Assembly: GCA_034696485.1 (NCBI GenBank)
Contig: JAQIWT010001473.1
Location: 1 to 10,667, forward strand
DNA: 10,667 nt
Direction of reading: 5' to 3'
Origin: Isohypsibius dastychi
Taxonomy: Eukaryota; Tardigrada; Eutardigrada; Parachela; Isohypsibiidae
Shown piece after piece: positions 7,502 to 10,667 of the stretch. Every line of letters starts with the position of its first letter. Positions within the stretch are counted from its first letter, which is position 1. A model generated the notes under the pieces. It did not search any database. It was not told where the DNA came from and saw nothing but the letters and a program-made list of their open reading frames with translations. The position numbers were made by a program, and so were the translations under genes.

Positions 7502-10500
7502 ATGGGAGACGGATTTGAGCGATTCGAGGTGACTGATGAGGATTTTCAAGCAGCGTTTGATCCAAGCTCCAGGAAGCGTAGGAAATTCACGAAAGAAGAT
7601 GCAGTTTATGGTGAGAAAACAAACCCATATTTGTTTGCATTTTATTTTAGTGTTCTTAGTTTCTACGTATTTCATGTTTCTTTAGGCATGTGGGCTGAAA
7701 ATGAAAGCGATGAAGAAGACAAAAGAAAAGGATTTGGTGGCGGAAAACAAAAGGATTACGCTGCGCCAGTTAATTTCGTGAGTTCCGGTGTTCAGGAAGG
7801 ATCGCAAAATAAAGATGATGATATTGAACCCAGACCATCGACATCAAAACCGAAGGTAAGAACACGGAATTTACCATGAAACTTTGAGCCATCTACCAAT
7901 TTTCCGGTGGTAAATCAAGGATACGGTCATTTGTCGCAGCTTTTGTTGGGTTTTTTTTCAAGTTTTGTTCGTTTAATCTCTAGAAGCACGTTCATTCAAA
8001 ATCCCATGCATTCGCCGGATTGGATACTCCAGCGAGTAATATGGCGAATTGGGAAAAGCATACAAAAGGAATCGGGATGAAACTTCTGGCTCAGATGGGG
8101 TGAGTCTTTCCTCCAACGATTTTTGCAGGATAAGTTCTGATTTTGTTTTCGTTTCAGCTATAAGAAAGGCAAAGGTTTGGGCAAAGAGGGGGCAGGAATA
8201 GTCACTCCTATTGAAGCCGTCGTTAGAAAAGGCCGGGGAGCGATTGGAGCACATGGGTCAGAAGGCATCAAAGATCCGCGCCAAAAAGACGAACCGGAAG
8301 TCGCTCAGCGGAAGCCGAAGATTCAACAGAAACGGCAGTGGAAAAAGACGGATGGAGATTTGGGGAGCTATCAGTATAAAACGGTAGAAGAAGTTTTGGA
8401 AGAGAAGGACACCAAAGGAGCTGGAGGATGGGATACTTCGGAGTTGAGTAAAGTCAAAGTTATCGACATGACCGGAAAAGACACGAAAATTCTTTCTGGT
8501 ATGTTATTTAAGCCGTTGTTATTTTGTTCGATCATCGATGAATTTTTTAACGGTTTTAGGATATCATGCGATGCATAATCGTCGAGATGTCGATGATGAT
8601 GAATCAAGTAGCGGAAGGATGTTTGACGTTGCTGAATTACGACATAATTTGGATTTGTTGATTGATATGAGCGAATCGAGAATCATTGAAAGCAGTAAGA
8701 AATTGGAGTATGAGAAGAATCTTGCGAAATCGCTGGAGGAAGAAAAGCGTGTTTTGGATCGGACTTTGGCAGAAGATGGGCGCCAAGTTGCGCGGTTGAA
8801 CAAAGTTTTGGAGCTGATTGACAGGTATGTTCTAAATTGGTTTTTTTGTATTTTTTGTTTACTGATATAGATTTAATTGATGAATAAATTATCTGTAAGG
8901 CAATATTTCCAGTGTTCGTTTCCGAATTTCACTGTTCCCTGGTTCTTCATACTCTCCTCAAATCATTTGCAAAATTTTAGTTCTGGAAGTTCCGTGTCGA
9001 AGTCCTTTTTGACTGATCTGTTTTCCAGATTGATAAATCACCAACACACGATGACTCTCCAAGAATGTGCCGATATTTTCGCCGATCTCCGGAAAAATCA
9101 CCCGGACGATTATCAATCTTTCGAACTCGACCAGCTTGCCGCAGCAATTGTTGGACCCATTGTAAGAACTCTGAAACAATATTTTCTCGATATCATTCAT
9201 GATCTGTTTTTCTTGTTTCATAGATGCACCGTTATCTGAGCAACTGGAATCCCCTCACGGAATGCTCTTTCGGACATCGTGAATTGCAGCAGTGGAAACG
9301 TCTGCTTGAACCACCGCAAAGAACGTTTGAGCAATCTCGGAACACTGTTAATTCCTTTCATAATATTATGTGGGAAGTTTGGATGCCCTTCGTTCAGGAA
9401 GCAATCTTGTAAGTTTCCGGGTATACAACCACACTAGAAAACTCGTCACTGACAAGTTTATGCATTCTTAATGACTTTTTTCTTTTTTTGATCTTGAGAC
9501 ATTCCTGAGACATCATTGAGACATCATTGAGACATCTTGAAAAACATTATTTGATCACGTAGCAGTTTTCTTGAATTTAAACCCGTGAAATTTTTTTTTT
9601 TTTTTTAAACTATTTTTCGAATGACCTCAAATTCTATTTTTTACAGAATGTGGTCGCCGACCGATATGCCGGACCGTGATCCAGTGATCGATCTGATTGC
9701 CATTTGGGAACCAATATTACCCCAATGGATGAACGACAACATCCTAGAGCAACAAGTTCTTCCCAGATTAATCGCCGAGATCGACGAATGGGATCCGACC
9801 GTGACCGGATCCTGTCACCTTTGGGTACATCCATGGCTGCCTTATCTCGGATCCCGCCTAGACGTGCTTTACGGAACGATCCAGCAAAAACTCAGCATCG
9901 CTCTGACACGATGGCACCCGAGCGACACTTCCGCCAAAATCATGTTGGAACAGTGGGTTGACGTTTGGTCGCGCGCCACTTGGGATCAGTTTTTGATTAA
10001 AAACATCCTCCCGAAACTGCAACAAGCAATGGAGACCTTGGTCATCAATCCAAGAGAACAGAATCTGGATCCGTGGAACCAGACTATGGAATGGCGGTCG
10101 CTACTTCCGGTCAACTCGATAGCTGCTCTGCTCGAAAAGCACTTTTTCCCGAAATGGTTGAATGTCTTGAATCGCTGGCTGCAACATGACCCGAATATGG
10201 AGGAGATAAGACTGTGGTATTCTGGATGGAAACGGATGATTCCGGAAGATATCCTCGCCCATCCGAGTATTCAGGAACAAATGAGCGCGGCGTTGTTTAT
10301 GATCAGTCGAGCCATTTCCGGTGACGCCACACCGATGTATCAACCGACGCCACAACCGACACCGGTTTTAGTACCGGATGCACCGAGCGTTTCGCTTGGA
10401 TTCTCGAACTCGGCACCGACTTTTAAGGATGTCGTGGAGAGGAGAGCGCATGAACGCGGGATCGTTTTTATGCCTGCTGCCGGGAAATCTGTTCAAGGGA

Positions 10501-10619
10501 GACCAGTACTGAAATTCGGCAGCAGTATGATCTATATTGACCGGAGCGTAATTTTTATACAGCGTGGTGTAAAATGGGTGCATACGTCGCTGGAAGAATT
10601 GTTAGAAGTTTCCAAATAG
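7502..10619 (+). CDS. stip-1: TFIP11/STIP-1/Ntr1 G-patch splicing factor, complete
   Basis: Eight exons: 7502-7610, 7686-7855, 7984-8099, 8158-8498, 8560-8824, 9029-9161, 9224-9408, 9647-10619. All phases agree, giving 763 residues. TFIP11/Ntr1 proteins are nuclear; their G-patch recruits and activates the DEAH helicase DHX15/Prp43 to take apart the intron-lariat spliceosome. Visible: the N-terminal block (FERFEVTDEDFQAAF, then MWAENESDEED and DYAAPVNFVS); the G-patch at about 120-165, with GIGMKLLAQMGY and GKGLG; TVEEV and KVKVIDMTGK; a GCFC-type helical domain from about 270 (HNLDLLIDM), with NWNPLTE, WEVWMPFV, WHPSDTSAK and EKHFFPKWL; and the C-terminal block FKDVV...GIVFMPAAGK...IYIDRSVIFIQ. 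Human TFIP11 is about 837 residues. The shortfall is partly between the GCFC domain and the C-terminal block, where a short Pro/Thr stretch stands. Exon 6 may instead start at 8981, which adds 16 residues. Confidence 0.95.
9494..9537. repeat. Tandem repeat, four copies of 11 bases, in stip-1 intron 7
   Basis: Four head-to-tail copies of an 11-base unit, consensus TTGAGACATCA, start at 9494, 9505, 9516 and 9527. The third copy matches the consensus exactly and the others differ by one to two bases. It lies in the longest intron of the gene (9409-9646), upstream of a run of 16 T. Confidence 0.85.
9591..9606. repeat. Run of 16 T in stip-1 intron 7
   Basis: Sixteen consecutive T lie about 40 bases upstream of the acceptor TTTTTTACAG of the last exon. 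It may add to the pyrimidine character of the 3' end of the intron. As a homopolymer it is also prone to length error. Confidence 0.9.
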
Positions 10620-10667
10620 TTTCTGGTTTTCGAAGCTGTTTTAATCTGTGATGCGTCTGGCCAAGTT
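10620..10667 (+). other. Start of the stip-1 3' UTR
   Basis: Forty-eight bases follow the stop codon up to the window edge. They are moderately T-rich, and no AATAAA or variant poly(A) hexamer is visible. The end of the transcript is outside the window. Confidence 0.5.

Noticed and set aside
9634-10583. Several frames of 66-85 codons across the last stip-1 exon
   Set aside because: They are shadows of a strongly conserved coding exon.

Overview
The window looks like nuclear DNA of a nematode. Its genes are split by short, AT-rich introns, many of 55-240 bases, with GTAAG/GTGAG-type donors and TTTTCAG-type acceptors. Two of its proteins are recognisable animal proteins. No bacterial operon, mobile element, CRISPR array, tRNA or rRNA was seen. 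All gene models were assembled by hand from open frames and splice signals whose phases agree.

Layout. (1) Bases 273-3557, minus strand: the 5' half of a rabphilin-like gene (rbf-1 family). Six exons encode an N-terminal Trp-Cys-Pro-Asp-Asp-Arg segment, the Rab-binding helix, a double zinc finger of eight cysteines, the SGAWFF motif and part of a Ser/Pro-rich linker. The C2 domains must lie beyond the left edge. (2) Bases 3617-6131: about 2.5 kb with no confident gene. It holds a possible leader acceptor for rbf-1, three minus-strand intervals flanked by good splice signals (4788-5240), and two overlapping open frames on opposite strands (5369-5712). (3) Bases 6132-7175, minus strand: a four-exon gene for a 264-residue coiled-coil protein that I do not recognise. 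(4) Bases 7176-7501: a compact divergent promoter with several TACG-centred palindromes. (5) Bases 7502-10619, plus strand: a complete eight-exon gene for the TFIP11/STIP-1/Ntr1 G-patch splicing factor.

How the genes relate. The splicing-factor gene and the coiled-coil gene are head to head and probably share a promoter. The rabphilin gene belongs to synaptic-vesicle biology and has no evident functional tie to them. It is separated from the coiled-coil gene by the 2.5 kb region, which is probably its upstream regulatory or leader DNA. From memory, the C. elegans relatives of rbf-1 and stip-1 lie on different chromosomes, so this neighbourhood is probably rearranged relative to C. elegans.

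The most unusual points are the unrecognised coiled-coil protein, a pair of in-frame alternative acceptors in the splicing-factor gene, the CGTACG-rich divergent promoter, and the splice-signal cluster upstream of rbf-1. I found no convincing new multi-gene system.
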